A DNA stretch of 64,000 nucleotides from Brienomyrus brachyistius (GCF_023856365.1 NC_064533.1:34148118-34212117), one strand, 5' to 3'; positions 25,691 through 37,544 are shown, numbered from the stretch's first letter. Numbers and translations are program-made. The notes: generated by a model from the sequence alone, not told the origin.

Positions 25691-25825
25691 AAAAGCATAA
25701 TACATACATGACTTCATGTACTATTCAGTGCTAATATCATTTGCATTATGTTGCTCATTTATTAATGATTAATTTATTCATTTCAGCTAGGGGCACTGGT
25801 AAATTCAGTTTTTCATTTATATATA

Positions 25826-25858
25826 CAGTGTATATATGTGTGCGTGTGTGTGTGTGCG
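25826..25858 (+). repeat. TA/TG microsatellite
   Basis: Short TATATA run passing into TGTGTGTGTGTG. Confidence 0.8.
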
Positions 25859-25922
25859 TTGGATGATTATATGACATATAACAAAAACATTACCCGCGCG
25901 TTTGCAAGTGGGTGCAGATCAC

Positions 25923-26119
25923 TTTTCGGCTGGGGAAACCAATGTGCTCGTGCGTGAGGTGAAAAGGCATGAGCACGTCATTTACGGGAGCAGCACTGTT
26001 CCACCGAAACCTTTTGTGGTGAAGCAGGTACTGTATGGGATGAGGTAGCAGTGAGTGTGTCTTCGTTTACTGGCATCACCAGATCATCTGAGCAGTGCCG
26101 AAAGCAGTATGATGATGTT
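25923..26119 (+). pseudogene. PIF/Harbinger Myb-like protein gene remnant
   Basis: One plus frame reads FSAGETNVLVREVKRHEHVIYG from 25923. After a frame change near 26030 another reads WDEVAVSVSSFTGITRS and EQCRKQYDDV, ending at 26119. This is the trihelix/Myb-SANT pattern (F..EET.VLV.EV, then AW.EIA..V, then R....C.KKY.D.) found in the second gene of Harbinger elements and in related MSANTD-type proteins. Such proteins bind DNA and accompany the transposase. The frameshift and a stop make it non-functional unless an intron removes the break. It lies 380 bp from a Harbinger transposase fragment on the opposite strand, which supports the call. Confidence 0.65.
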
Positions 26120-26231
26120 TAGGGATGGGGAAGCTCACTGCTGAACAAGAGCAGCGGCTAGGAACCCGGACTTAATTATGCTTGTATGTATGTGTTTTAT
26201 TTTAATTTTGGGTCCGGTGTTCCCAAGACAT

Positions 26232-26450
26232 GGGGCGGCATGGTGGTGCAGTGGTTAGCACTGTTGCCTCACACCTCTGGGACCCGGGTTTGAGTCTCCA
26301 CCTGGGTTACATGTGTGTGGAGTTCGCATGTTCTCCCCATGTCGTCGTGGGGTTTCCTCCTGGTACTCTGGTTTCCCCCCACAGTCCAAAAATATTCTGA
26401 GGCTAATTAGAGTTACTGAATGGTGTGTGAGTGTGCCCTGCAACACTCAC
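26232..26450 (+). repeat. SINE 5' portion inserted in the Harbinger remnant
   Basis: Nearly identical to the head of the young SINE copies (GGGGCGGCATGGTGGTGCAG, GTTAGCACTGTTGCCTCAC). It stops after GTGTGCCCTGCAACACTCAC without the TGGA tail. It sits between the two Harbinger genes and separates them. Confidence 0.8.
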
Positions 26451-26501
26451 AATAAAATGGAATAGGGCTGTTTTTTTTCTACAACTCACAACTTAGATTC
26501 C

Positions 26502-26870
26502 TTATAGGCCATGCTGTTTTCTCCTTGCCCACGCTGCTGCCGGCGTACTCTCCTTTGTTGGCATCGGCACATGCAATTCAGCATCACATCTTCTGAAGTC
26601 CTCTGCATCCTCAATTATGTCGAACGGCCTTCCATCATGTATCGCAATGTTACGCAACATACAACATGTGACAAAGAATGCTCCGACCTTCTGGGGGCAG
26701 TACTGTAATGTTCTACCTGACTTATCTAAATATCTGAAAGGCATTTTCAGCAATCGAAATATCCTGTCAATGACAGTACGTGACCGTGCACATTGCGCCC
26801 CTGACTTTAGATGTGGTGTTTGGTCAAAAGCGCAATTACCTTGCATTGTATTTAAATAGCAACGCGCCGA
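26502..26870 (-). pseudogene. PIF/Harbinger transposase C-terminal fragment (HARBI1-like)
   Basis: The minus frame contains RSRTVIDRIFRLLKMPFRYL, then GRTLQYCPQKVG, then VTCCMLRNIAI. This matches the conserved C-terminal block of HARBI1-like DDE transposases (ER.FG.LK.RF..L, then I..AC.LHN). The third catalytic acidic residue normally lies just upstream. The N-terminal catalytic half is absent, so it is a truncated copy. With the Myb-like remnant it forms the two-gene layout of Harbinger elements, here convergently transcribed. Confidence 0.8.
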
Positions 26871-26880
26871 TGATGTGCCC

Positions 26881-28901
26881 GGCCACACGTCATTTAAAAA
26901 AGATCACTCCAACTGGCAGAAAATGGACGCAAAATCACTTACTATTTTAACAACGTACATACATAGCATGAAAATCATCAATTTGCGGGTACAAAACTAG
27001 CAAAACCACTTTGTGTCGCGCTTTGTGCAGGTGGAAAATAGAGCCTTGTATTCTCCACACAGGCAGTATAACAACGCACCTGCTCCCTCATTTTCATTTT
27101 TCACTGTCATGTAATTCTTGGGAGTGCAAACAAGTAATAATGAAATTATGACTGCAAGCAATTTGCATATATTTCAAATTAAGTTTGTGTTTTTCCTGTG
27201 AAATTTATTCCATGGTTATCCCTGGAACTGAAAAAGGTCATGTGTAAGAAGATAGGTGTTGGCTGTGTATTGCTTTATCCTCCATTTGATTTTCAAAATG
27301 CACACACACTCATTACTGAAATCTTTTGGATGGATCCTTAGGGCTTGGCATTCAGTAAGACACATTAGATGCAGGAACAAACAGCAAATAATTTAAACAA
27401 TTTTTAAAAATAGTTTTTTGGGGAATCTCTTTTCCATTTGATTTTGAAGAATAAACTATAAGTGATTATACACTTATTAAAATCCAACCATTTTTCTCTG
27501 GACATGTTGATGTTTCATAAACAACTATTAAACTGTATAATAAAGAGTGCTCCTTAAAATCATATTGTGCAACCACAGACATCATAATGTTCACATGCAC
27601 TCTAAGTCCACAGGAAAATTAGACATGTGGCCTGCATACCACACAAAGGTATGTTGGTGAACCATAATAAGCTTGCATTTGCATTTCTGTAAATATTGCA
27701 TTATGCTTTATTTGTATTAAATTAAAAATATATTTTTTGACACAGTCAAGTAGCAAAAATTTTAGAAAATTATTTAAATGCTGCTGATTGGGAAGGTGGG
27801 AGTAGATGGGTGTGGGAAGTTGGAGGGGTGTTAGAGAAAGTAGCAAGGGGACTGGAAACAGTACCCCTAAAAAAATTTATTCTGCTGTGAACTATGAATC
27901 TTCCCCTAGTTAGTCAGTTCCCTTAAACAGTGCTAAGCATAACATATCCTCACAAAAGTACTCAAGAAAAATTATCTGTAGTTGTCAGCAATGTCAGTTA
28001 GCTAACAGACTAGATGTAATGGGATAGAGTGATTATTTATGATAATGCACATAATTATAAATTAGAAGTTGCTTGAATGGTCCAGTTTACTGATGAGGAG
28101 TGTCTAATCTTGAGCCTACGTAAAAATAAAAATAAATATATTTATTCATGTAGCTGAAAAAATGTAGTGGGAGACAAATTTAAATTTAAGAATGTGATGC
28201 CAATCACTAACCAAAAGCCAGATTGATAACATAGGTGCTGCCAGTACCTACATAAAGTCTTGTATATGTACTTCACTGCATTCAAGGCATGGATCAAAGC
28301 TCAGGTGCTACCAGTACAGAGGGAAGAGGAACAGAAACAGGCAAAGCACAAAGTGAAACAGCTTTTAAAAACAGACAGGAAAGAATCTATAAGCAAACCG
28401 CTAAAATTATAAGGACACACAGGATGTGTAATTTGTGCTTGTGTAGCTGAGGGGTAGGAAACTACTACTAAAATTACAGATATATACAGAAACAAGAGTT
28501 ATGTTAAACTTAATCGGATAAAGGTAAAAAACAACAACAATACAGAAGTACAAAAGCAACATTTTTTTTTTCATTTTACAAATTCCCTTGGCTGATTCTT
28601 CACTATGAAAATATTATTCACATTTGTTAACATACAGCAATGTCATTCATAACAACCATTGCAAATATCTGTATAAAAAAGAAAAAAAAATTCCAGTATC
28701 ATAAACAATGTTGTAAACAATATTCAGTTATTTCTCCAGGATGTATGTTTGCAGATTTGATAATTTTCTTCTTTGACGAGTAAACACAAAAAGCCGATTT
28801 TAATTTACATTCAAAAAAGCATTTAAAAAATAAATCATTGTAAAATTATTAAAGTATCATTTTCATTTATGCCTTAAATATAAATTTGTCTGAGATGCTT
28901 A
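26881..28901. other. Intergenic, nothing recognised
   Basis: AT-rich sequence. The first 200 bp may be the outer part of the Harbinger element, but no terminal inverted repeat could be matched. Confidence 0.35.
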
Positions 28902-28903
28902 TA

Positions 28904-29606
28904 GTCAAACCTCGTGCGAGTAACTTGGTTTGCGTGTGTTTTGCAAGAAGAGCAAAATTTTTTAAATAAATATTAACTTGATAAACGAGCGAGGTCTTGC
29001 AATACGAGTATTACGTATACACTTTATCTGCCTAGCGTCACGTGATCACGACTGAGCCAATGGTTCTTCTCTCTCTCGGTGTGGGATTGTGGGTAATCGT
29101 CTCCCACGCTTGGTCTCGGTCGGCGCGCCTCACTTGTATAGTCAAAATTTTGTAGAAAAGCACTAGCCGAATAAGGGCGTAGCAGTGCCAGCTATGAATC
29201 TGTTTAACGACAATGTAATGTCCACATTTCCGCAAAATCGAAAAGGAGGCAAAAGCAACTGTCATTGGATAGGTTCCTTGTTAAAGTCGCACAAAAACAA
29301 AAGATTCCAGTGAGCCAACAGATAGCAGTGATTCTGTTATAGTGAAAGTCGTCCTACAAAATAACCCTCCTCTTCGTCTACCTCACTCCATCCATGATTC
29401 TTTTCAAAGGTAAAGTGCAAGTTAATTCGTTTTATGTATTTTTACGTTATATTTGTATTAATAATTTTTATATGAATATTTTTGGTTTGTGGAACGAATC
29501 ATCTGAGTTTCCATTATCTCATGGGAAAATTAGCTTTGATATACATTGCTTTGCATTACAAGCACGTTTTCAGGACGAATTATGCTCGCAATCCGAGGTT
29601 TTACTG
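28904..29606. mobile_element. pogo/Tigger-like non-autonomous DNA transposon
   Basis: Left end TA-GTCAAACCTCGTGCGAG and right end (reverse complement) TA-CAGTAAAACCTCGGATTGCGAG form imperfect terminal inverted repeats, each bordered by TA (28902-28903 and 29607-29608). The TA target and the CAGT..AACCTCG terminus fit the Tc1/mariner superfamily, pogo/Tigger branch. About 700 bp long, with no transposase frame. Confidence 0.75.
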
Positions 29607-29608
29607 TA

Positions 29609-31590
29609 CTTGATTATTACTTATAAATTAAAAGCTTAAGTACAAAATTAAACCACTAATATGCAGTAATCGATTTTGGGAAAAAGACTATAAGCAAAGA
29701 CCCATCTATTGCCATTCCACAACATTACTGAAAGAAATAAGTATTATAAACTGTAGTTATGATTAAGACAAACCACAATCTGTTCTTACTAACAATCCAC
29801 ATATTTCTACAATATAAAGTTAATATGAATGGTCAAAATGATTTTGACAGAATAACAGGAGCCAGATCCCATTAGGCAATCGTTACTGTGAACGTTTGAT
29901 GTGGAATAATGTAATTTACAACTAAAGTTGTCTTTTCTTTATTCCTACATTTCTTATCTTACTTTTTCATGAATCTGAATTGCCGAGATGTTGGTCCTTG
30001 ATTAATATTTTCTATTGAAACCAACAAAATTCCTAGTGCATGACATAGTATGCTACATACATTTTCTGTATGCTTTTGAATTCTCATTGAAAATGTTAGT
30101 GTTAAGTTTCTCTGACAGTTCAACATGGTCAACTTGGTGACAAGGCTCACTAAATATCTCCCTGATACACAGCAAAATTAAATCCATAGCTGTTTAGCTG
30201 CCAAATATAAATGAAGGGGGAGTATGTGTTTGTATGTTTAACCTGAGGAACTCATTCTTGGGGCTCTGGTGACAAACACTACAGTATATTGCTTTTTTTG
30301 GACTAAGTCTACAACAATATGATGAAACATGAACTCTTAAAGCATGTCTTAAATACAATAACAAATAATAATAATACCAAAAAATCAACATCGACCATAG
30401 AGTACAGGCTTGGGACAGCCAGACAATTTTTCTTAATATTTAATAAATTTATTTACCATCCACTTAGGCTGTTTCTTTTAATTGCATTTATTAATGCCAC
30501 ATAAAGAATGAAGACATCTGACCTGGCCATTAAGCCACCATCCTGGGCTATTCAGCACCCAATGATAAGTTGGCAAAAGTGAAGGTGCTTAGTTCCAGCC
30601 AGAAGGTCCTCCCTGGAATATCTGTGTCTGTGTGTATCCCATTGGTAAACACATAGTAAAGTGAATGTGTACATTTGTCAATCAGTTCCCTGATTTCACA
30701 ACTTTTTGTGCTATGGATCATCTTTATCTCTGAAAATAAAATCAGTTTGAAATCATAAGGCTTAACATTCTAACATTCCTCAGGCCTCATTATGCTCACA
30801 CAGACACTGTTTACCAAAACGTGCTTCCTCTGAAACAAAATGTCATTGAAAAATTTAAAATTTTAAAATAATTTTCAACCTTTCTTATTCTTTATACATT
30901 TTTTATTGATGAAGCCAGTATATCTCATAAATAAGTGGAATGAGATTAGTTTTCTGTTGATATTTTTATGGTTAAATGACACATTATGTGGTGATAATAT
31001 GGTGGTAATTAAATTATTTGTCAATATCAAACACAAGTAAATCTAATAGCCTACAACATGAGTTCTTTTTTCTTTTAGAGTTTATAAAAAGTGTACGTTT
31101 GACTGCATTAATATTTCTTGTTTTATCAATGGAATTTATTTAAAAGCTGCTGTCATATGTAATACATTATTACTTTCATTGTTTATAATTAAAATAAAAT
31201 AGTTGTCCGTGTTGAATTAAATCTGCTGGATTAGGACATCCAGATTAAGTTAAAAACGGTCAGCTAAATCTTTTATTGCACTGTAAAATGACTATATTTT
31301 CTCATATTTCATATTGCATATTTCTCATATCCACTGAAGAGCTCAGATTTCCCATATATGGGAAGTTCTAATTTATACATTTATTTATTTTATCACAATT
31401 AGCCAAAGGCATTATTATGAACTACTGCTGCAACTCTTCTGGGCCAGAATAGTCTCGACCTCCTGCACACTTAGTGTGTATCTTATGGTCAGAAGCTCTG
31501 CTGAAAGCATTTTCATAATCTTTTTTTAAAGTAGGGAACAATCCAATTCAAATACTATATCAATGCAGCTGCTTTTGTGTATGTGTACTT
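29609..31590. other. Downstream flank of erbb4, no gene recognised
   Basis: AT-rich. On the minus strand it lies 3' of the erbb4 stop and may hold distal 3' untranslated sequence. I saw no coding or repeat family beyond short homopolymers. Confidence 0.35.
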
Positions 31591-32682
31591 TTTATTTTCG
31601 GTAAGCCATGTAAGTCCGTTGTTGTATTGCTTTAATAAGACAAAAACAATTTCAAAAAGCAAGCCTCTATTTGTCAATTAAATGATAAGAATGATTTGAA
31701 GCTATCAGAATCCACTGAAAATATGACCTACATGTGTTCTTTCATCAGTTTTTGTTCAATTGTTGCTTTTTTTTTTTTTTTTTACCTAAAATCAAAAGAA
31801 ATTGCTACTGCCATGGCCCTATGTCAGTGTCAACCCCAAGTGTAAATCCTGTATTTTTCAGTGTTTTCAGATTTTGAAAAATATTTATGATACAAAGCAA
31901 AGAACAATACTGCAGATGACAATGTATAATAAGTAGATTTACAACAGGATATATAAAAATTTAGCCATACTGCATGAACAGGCATTATATCCACTGTGAT
32001 TAAGCATGTTGACTGTAATGGTAGATACACATAAATAAAATTATTTGCATTTAAAACATACAGTAGCATTAAATAAGATGCGAACAAAAGCATATTTGAT
32101 TACATCAGAAAAAATAGAAACGCCAATGTGGATATGTGTAAAATATATTGATGCTGAATGGCATGATGCTGAATATTTTCTCAGTGTAATCCATCACAGC
32201 TGACAGGATCCACAAACCTGTCTAGGTTATCATAAAATTCCCTTGAACCTTCCATATGTAATAATGCATGCGTCTTATATCAAATGGCCACCCCCACAAC
32301 TGTCACATTGCTTTGATTTTTATCCCTTTTATACCAATATAATTTTAAATGAGGAAAGAAATTGCAAATGGTATGTGACAGAACAATTTGACAAGTGCCC
32401 ATTTCCAAACAAAAGAGTATTGAAATAAGGGAGTAGTTGACTAATGTATGAAGGGTGTTTTCTGTATAGGAAAAGAGGGATTGAGGTGGAAGTGCCTGAC
32501 CCATAGTTACGATAGTACTCCTTTAGAGAATACTTTCTTATAGATGGTGTGTTTCCAGTTGAGTTGGGTGGAGATTCATAATGTTGACTCACTCCAGTTT
32601 TGAGGAGGCAGGATTGTTAAAGTGTCAAGTGTTTTTGGAAGAAAAAGTGAAGAGAGCATGAGGTCGTCTCCTACCCCAACTG
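31591..32682 (-). other. erbb4: Putative erbb4 3' untranslated region
   Basis: Sequence immediately after the TAA stop. The first canonical AATAAA hexamer on the minus strand that I found is at 31591-31596, about 1.1 kb after the stop. Others lie at 31380-31389. Mammalian ERBB4 has a long 3' UTR, so the true end may be further on. The boundary is a guess. Confidence 0.35.
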
Positions 32683-33380
32683 TTACACCACAGTGTTCCG
32701 TTGTCGGTAGGGTGGTGGTGGCAACATTGGCCCAGGCTTGACGGGGAACTCTGTCAGGTATTCTGCATTCTCAGCTACTGCAGGCCTAATCTGGCCATTC
32801 TGTTTGTATAAGAACTTGGTGTTACATTCCTGCAGATACTCTGGGTTGTGCAGGCTGGCCTTGGGGGGAAGGCTGTGTTGCCAGTATTCAGGATTGTCAA
32901 AGGTCTTCTTAGGCTTCTTGTCCACCATTATGGTGCCAGTGTGGGTAGGGTGGGCGGTATAATTTGGCTGTAAGGTATATCCAAGGTGTTCTGGGTAGAA
33001 ACCGTGACTTCGATGACTGGGGTTGCCATTGTGGATGGAATGGTTAGGCAGAGCTTTGTAACTGGGTTGGGTGGGGTGGTGAGCATGGCTTGACTGTGGT
33101 AGGAGATTGGGGTGAGTAGCCTGACCAGGCTGTGGTGCTTGGCTAATAGCCAAAGTGGATGCTGCAGTATGAGGAAGAACCCTACTTTTATTCACAGTCT
33201 CTTGACTCTGCTCTCCCAGGTTATGGAAAGTATTGAGGTAGAGGGGCTCATTGACATACTCGTCCTCTACATTAGTCTGCCCATTGGGGGCACCATGGTA
33301 CCTAATGTTATCCAGTACATGTATATCTTCATTTTTACAGCGTGTCACAAAGGGATTCTCCTCAACTGGATTGATATAAT
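32683..33380 (-). CDS. erbb4: erbb4 last coding exon, C-terminal tail
   Basis: 232 codons including the TAA stop, after an acceptor AG at 33381-33382. It starts in phase 1 with (D)[13 protein letters not shown] and ends [12 protein letters not shown]. Known features of the family's tail are kept: [34 protein letters not shown], the PPPY WW-domain motif and the C-terminal T-V-V PDZ ligand. Between LNTFHN and [10 protein letters not shown] (about 32905-33219) are 105 residues rich in His, Pro, Ser, Thr and Gln. As I remember it, the mammalian protein has only a short linker there. Two PTB-type NPxY motifs are altered (DNIRY; AENAEY). Confidence 0.95.
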
Positions 33381-33774
33381 CTGCTGTTTAGAAAGCAGAA
33401 AACAGAAAAACCGTTAGTGCGGACATTATCGATGTCTGCAGTACCTTGACAGTTATCAAACCCCTGCTCTGAATGCTAAGAAAGACTTTCATTTTCCGGG
33501 AATGATACAGAGTCACATAGCCCATTGATTGCTTCATTGTTCCACATGAAGTTCTATTAAATGTTATAGAAGAGTTGATATTTAGAATTTCATTATCAGT
33601 ACAAAAAAGTGCTGATTAAAATGACTACTGCAGGACACAAAATGCTATTTATAGGCAGTAAAATTAAACTTGGCTAAAAGACAAAAGTCGTGTAAAACAC
33701 AAAAAAAAAATGTTTTGTTGATTAATTTAGAGAACAGATGAAAGTGTGGCTGCTATGTATTTTTTTTTTTTTAC
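33381..33774 (-). other. erbb4 intron before the last exon
   Basis: 394-bp phase-1 intron with a GTAAAA donor at 33774 and an AACAGCAG acceptor. Contains T/A runs, no repeat. Confidence 0.8.
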
Positions 33775-34072
33775 CTGAGGAGACTTTGTCTTGCTTTGAC
33801 GTCATGTAGCCATCCACATCTGCATCCCTCCCTGGCCTCCGTTCTGGCAGGAATACTGTGGGGTCAGCACTGTAGCGCTGGAGGCTGCTGTCTTCCCCAG
33901 GCTGAGGTGAAGTCTGTTTGAGTAAGGAACCATTACAGCGTGTGTCCTCCTGGATCAAGCTCTGGGCCCCTGGATGCTGCTGAGTAAAGACTCTGTATGG
34001 AGCAAGTCCCTCTTGAGGTTGACCTATCATCTCCTCAGTACCAAAGGTCCCATCTTGGTAGACAAACTGGTT
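33775..34072 (-). CDS. erbb4: erbb4 tail exon with YSADPTVF block
   Basis: 298 bp, entering in phase 0 with NQFVYQDGTFGTEE and leaving in phase 1 after DGYMTSKQDKVSS. The best conserved block is GEDSSLQRYSADPTVF, including the QRYSADP tyrosine segment; DGYMTS follows. The region between (about residues 15-60) is diverged and rich in Gln/Pro. It joins directly in frame to the exon at 35421-35591, which corresponds to the CYT-2 (short) tail form. Confidence 0.93.
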
Positions 34073-34406
34073 CTACAAGAATGTAGAGACATATAATTAG
34101 TAAAAAATTGTATTTGAATTCCTGGTAAAGTAGGAATAAAACTGGAATTGAATGTCTCCATTTGTAAAACCATGCTGAAAAAGGAAAAGAATCCTTGTTA
34201 GTCGTTTGGGGAAGGAGGTATTTGATTTTGTTAAAATAGGTTAGTTGAGTCCCCTTTTTAGCGGAAGCGCTTGAGCTTTAGTCCAGGTAAGCATGTACAA
34301 CAAAGCTCCCCTGACATATGCAGAAACACAGCAAAATACAATACTCAGACATGCACACACAAATACTGTTAACAAGGCTTGCAAAGTCTTTCATATAATA
34401 ATATCT

Positions 34407-34497
34407 ATCCATCCATCCATTTTCCAAACCGCTTATCCTACTGGGTCACAGGGGGTCCGGAGCCTATCCCGGAAGCAATGGGCACGAGGCAGGGAAC
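34407..34497 (-). mobile_element. SINE copy, 5'-truncated, beside a MITE
   Basis: Minus-strand 3' end of the TGGA-tailed SINE, with plus-strand ATCC repeats, then CAAACCGCTTATCCTACTGGGT. The left flank TTTCATATAAT and right flank CTTCATAAT look like an imperfect target duplication, suggesting insertion into the left end of the MITE. Confidence 0.75.
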
Positions 34498-34500
34498 AAC

Positions 34501-34862
34501 CCTTCATAATGCTTTTATATTGCATTCATAAAACATTCAGTGCACCTTCATAATGTATTCATTAAGTATTCAGAAATCATTCATAAACATCATGCATGTA
34601 TACCTTTACATCATAACATCCCTTAACAGCTGTAATATACATTAATATAAAAACATATATAATAATAACAAACATTATAATTGTATAATCATGTAATGTT
34701 TTTTATTAATATATATTAAAGCTGTTAAGGGATGTTAGGATGCTGAAGTGTACTTGCATACTGCTTATGAATGTTCTATGAATGCATTATGAAGGTGCAC
34801 TGAATGTTCTATAAATGCATAATGAATGCATTATGAAGGTGCACGTAATAAAAAGTGTTACC
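34501..34862. mobile_element. Palindromic hAT-type MITE, left terminus disrupted
   Basis: Two halves are reverse complements about a centre near 34670: TAACATCCCTTAACAGCTGTAAT (34614 on) pairs with TAAAGCTGTTAAGGGATGTTAGG (34717 on), and the CTTCATAATG...TGCACCTTCATAATG words recur inverted at 34780-34845. The right terminus reads GGTAACACTTTTTATTA in reverse complement, the same start as the MITE at 49671. The matching left terminus is lost at the SINE junction. Confidence 0.7.
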
Positions 34863-35384
34863 ATATAAACTGAAGCTTGCATGTGTAGCTTTTTAGCGTG
34901 GTTTGCGCTTTTAATAATCTTCGTTCTGGCGGTGGTGAATTGAGCTCACTGTGGTGCCGGTGGACATGCTGAAGCGTTGTGCAATTTATGTATGTTCGTA
35001 TCAGTCTTTTACAATGTTTGCATGCAGTTTTTGTCTTGTCTGCTTTTTTTTCGCCGTTTTCGTTTGTGATTACCGGAAGGCTAATATGCTGCCACACTGC
35101 CAAATTAAGATCGGGCGGTGCGTCCTCACTCCTCAGTTTCAAATTCGCTCGCCATCTCGCATTCAGTCAAAACCGAAAACTAACGTACGACATCGGCGTG
35201 AATGCGCAGTGACATCTGACATCGAACTGACGTGAAATCAAATGTAATATTACACCAGTTTTTCTGTTAAAGTACCGTGAAGTACTCCTAAAGTAGCGAT
35301 TCATTTTCTACATCAGCTGGTTTAAATCATCATACATTTACATCGATTTTAACCGATTCGCAATTCAGCGTTACATGCCTAATG
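34863..35384 (-). pseudogene. hAT transposon 5' end with BED zinc-finger fragment
   Basis: The minus frame at 34858-35142 reads NLAVWQHISLP, then NENGEKKADKTKTACKHCKR, then LQHVHRHHSEL. This is a BED zinc finger (C-x2-C ... H-x3-H after a VW.H aromatic motif), the N-terminal DNA-binding domain of hAT/ZBED transposases. Upstream to about 35384 is a non-coding leader (on the minus strand: AACGCTGAATTGCGAATCGG then TTAAAATCGATG) typical of fish hAT 5' ends. The catalytic part is missing. Confidence 0.75.
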
Positions 35385-35420
35385 ATGTGTCTGGTGCTTT
35401 TTGTGACTTGGTGGACCTAC

Positions 35421-35591
35421 CCGATTTGTGTCGGCTTGGGGTCGGGATGTACAAGATGGTGGGAGCACATTGAAGGTATGTGGTACCAAGTACTCATCAG
35501 CATCCATCAGGTCATCAAGCTCGCCTTCAACCAGTAGACTTTGGAAAAACTTGCTGTCATTGGGGCTAGGCAACTTCATTCGGTCATCACC
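35421..35591 (-). CDS. erbb4: erbb4 exon after the kinase, MDADEYLVP segment
   Basis: 171 bp, 57 codons, phase 0 to 0. It begins [20 protein letters not shown] and contains [10 protein letters not shown], the conserved tyrosine segment that follows the kinase domain in ERBB receptors. Near the end it reads [10 protein letters not shown]; as I remember the human protein there is a tyrosine at the Cys position. The donor GTAGGT lies at 35420. A transposon leader starts only about 37 bp into the intron. Confidence 0.95.
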
Positions 35592-35617
35592 CTAGGGGAT
35601 TTAATCATTACTAGTTA

Positions 35618-36595
<978 letters not shown>

Positions 36596-36616
36596 CTATA
36601 AACAGTTCCATAGATA

Positions 36617-37135
36617 CACTACCAGTCAAACGTTTTTTGCACAGCACAGGTTTTTACCACTTTTCTATTTATTTCATAAACTGCAGGTTTTTTATTCAAG
36701 TTGAGTGAACCACTAACAACTAAATAAAAATATAAGTCGAATGAATTAAGTTTCCTTTATAGCATAGAAAGAGTATGTAACTGCATGTCCTATTAACTAG
36801 TTGAGGGGTGATGGCATAGTCAAATTACTGTACAGGCTGTCCTTTAACTTTAAATGCACTAGTTAGCTGTTTCATCCTATGAAACAGAGCAGTATTTAAT
36901 GTCCCTTGTAGAAAAGAATGCCTCGAATTTTCTCTACTGTAATACCTCCTAGAGGAAATTACTTTGATTAATCAGAGATATGACATTTTCTTGCCAATAA
37001 AGGTACTCAAGTGGTGACCATACTGTGAATTTATTTGTTAGCAAAATATATTGAGTATAGTTTTAGTAAATGTTAAGTGAGTAACATGCAAATGTATAAA
37101 ATCTCAGTATGCGCAAAAACTTTTGTCTGGTAGTG
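36617..37135. mobile_element. Tc1-like MITE in an erbb4 intron
   Basis: Terminal inverted repeats CACTACCAGTCAAACGTTTT (left) and CACTACCAGACAAAAGTTTT (right, reverse complement), bordered by the TA target at 36615-36616 and 37136-37137. About 519 bp with no transposase frame. It occupies most of the intron between the exons at 37217 and 36519. Confidence 0.9.
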
Positions 37136-37216
37136 TATCTATGAATATTACAGGAGCTTTGAAAATAAACCATTGTCTTGTTGCCAGAAACCAAATGGCC
37201 TGACTGTATGTCTCAC

Positions 37217-37292
37217 CATAGCTCCACACATCACTCTGGTGAGTGAACTTCCTATAGTGGATGCATTCCAAAGCCATCCACTTTATGGGCAT
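37217..37292 (-). CDS. erbb4: erbb4 kinase exon, [11 protein letters not shown]
   Basis: 76 bp, phase 0 to 1. Encodes [20 protein letters not shown] and DVWSYG: the P+1 loop and the ALE (APE-equivalent) motif, then the alpha-F aspartate in SDVWSYG. Acceptor CTACAG and donor GTGAGA. Confidence 0.96.
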
Positions 37293-37544
37293 CTGTAGAA
37301 GGAATAAATAAGGAGATAAGCAGTATTTGTAAGGCACTGTACTATAAATGTCCCTGAAACAAACATGAAATTTGTGACAGTTCTTTTGATCATTTCTGAT
37401 CGTTTCCTCAAGAATCAAATTACTGGTTCCTAACTGGTTCAAAACACTGAGTTCCTAACGGTGAAAATTAGGATCACACAGCTGGATGTTTAAACAGTGT
37501 TCTAAAACTAAAATACGCAATTCTCCCTCTATTGCCCCACAAAC

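Larger units (their letters stand above)
34073..35420 (-). other. erbb4 intron where the CYT-1 exon is expected
   Basis: 1,348-bp phase-0 intron. In other vertebrates the 48-bp CYT-1 exon (with the YTPM and PPAY motifs) lies between these two exons. I found no such exon here. Instead the intron holds a SINE 3' end, a palindromic MITE and the 5' end of a hAT transposon reaching to within about 40 bp of the upstream donor. About 330 bp next to the downstream exon hold nothing recognisable. Confidence 0.75.

Noticed and set aside
29038..29265. 75-codon minus frame within the pogo-like element
   Set aside because: No helix-turn-helix, CENPB-type or DDE motif. The element is non-autonomous.
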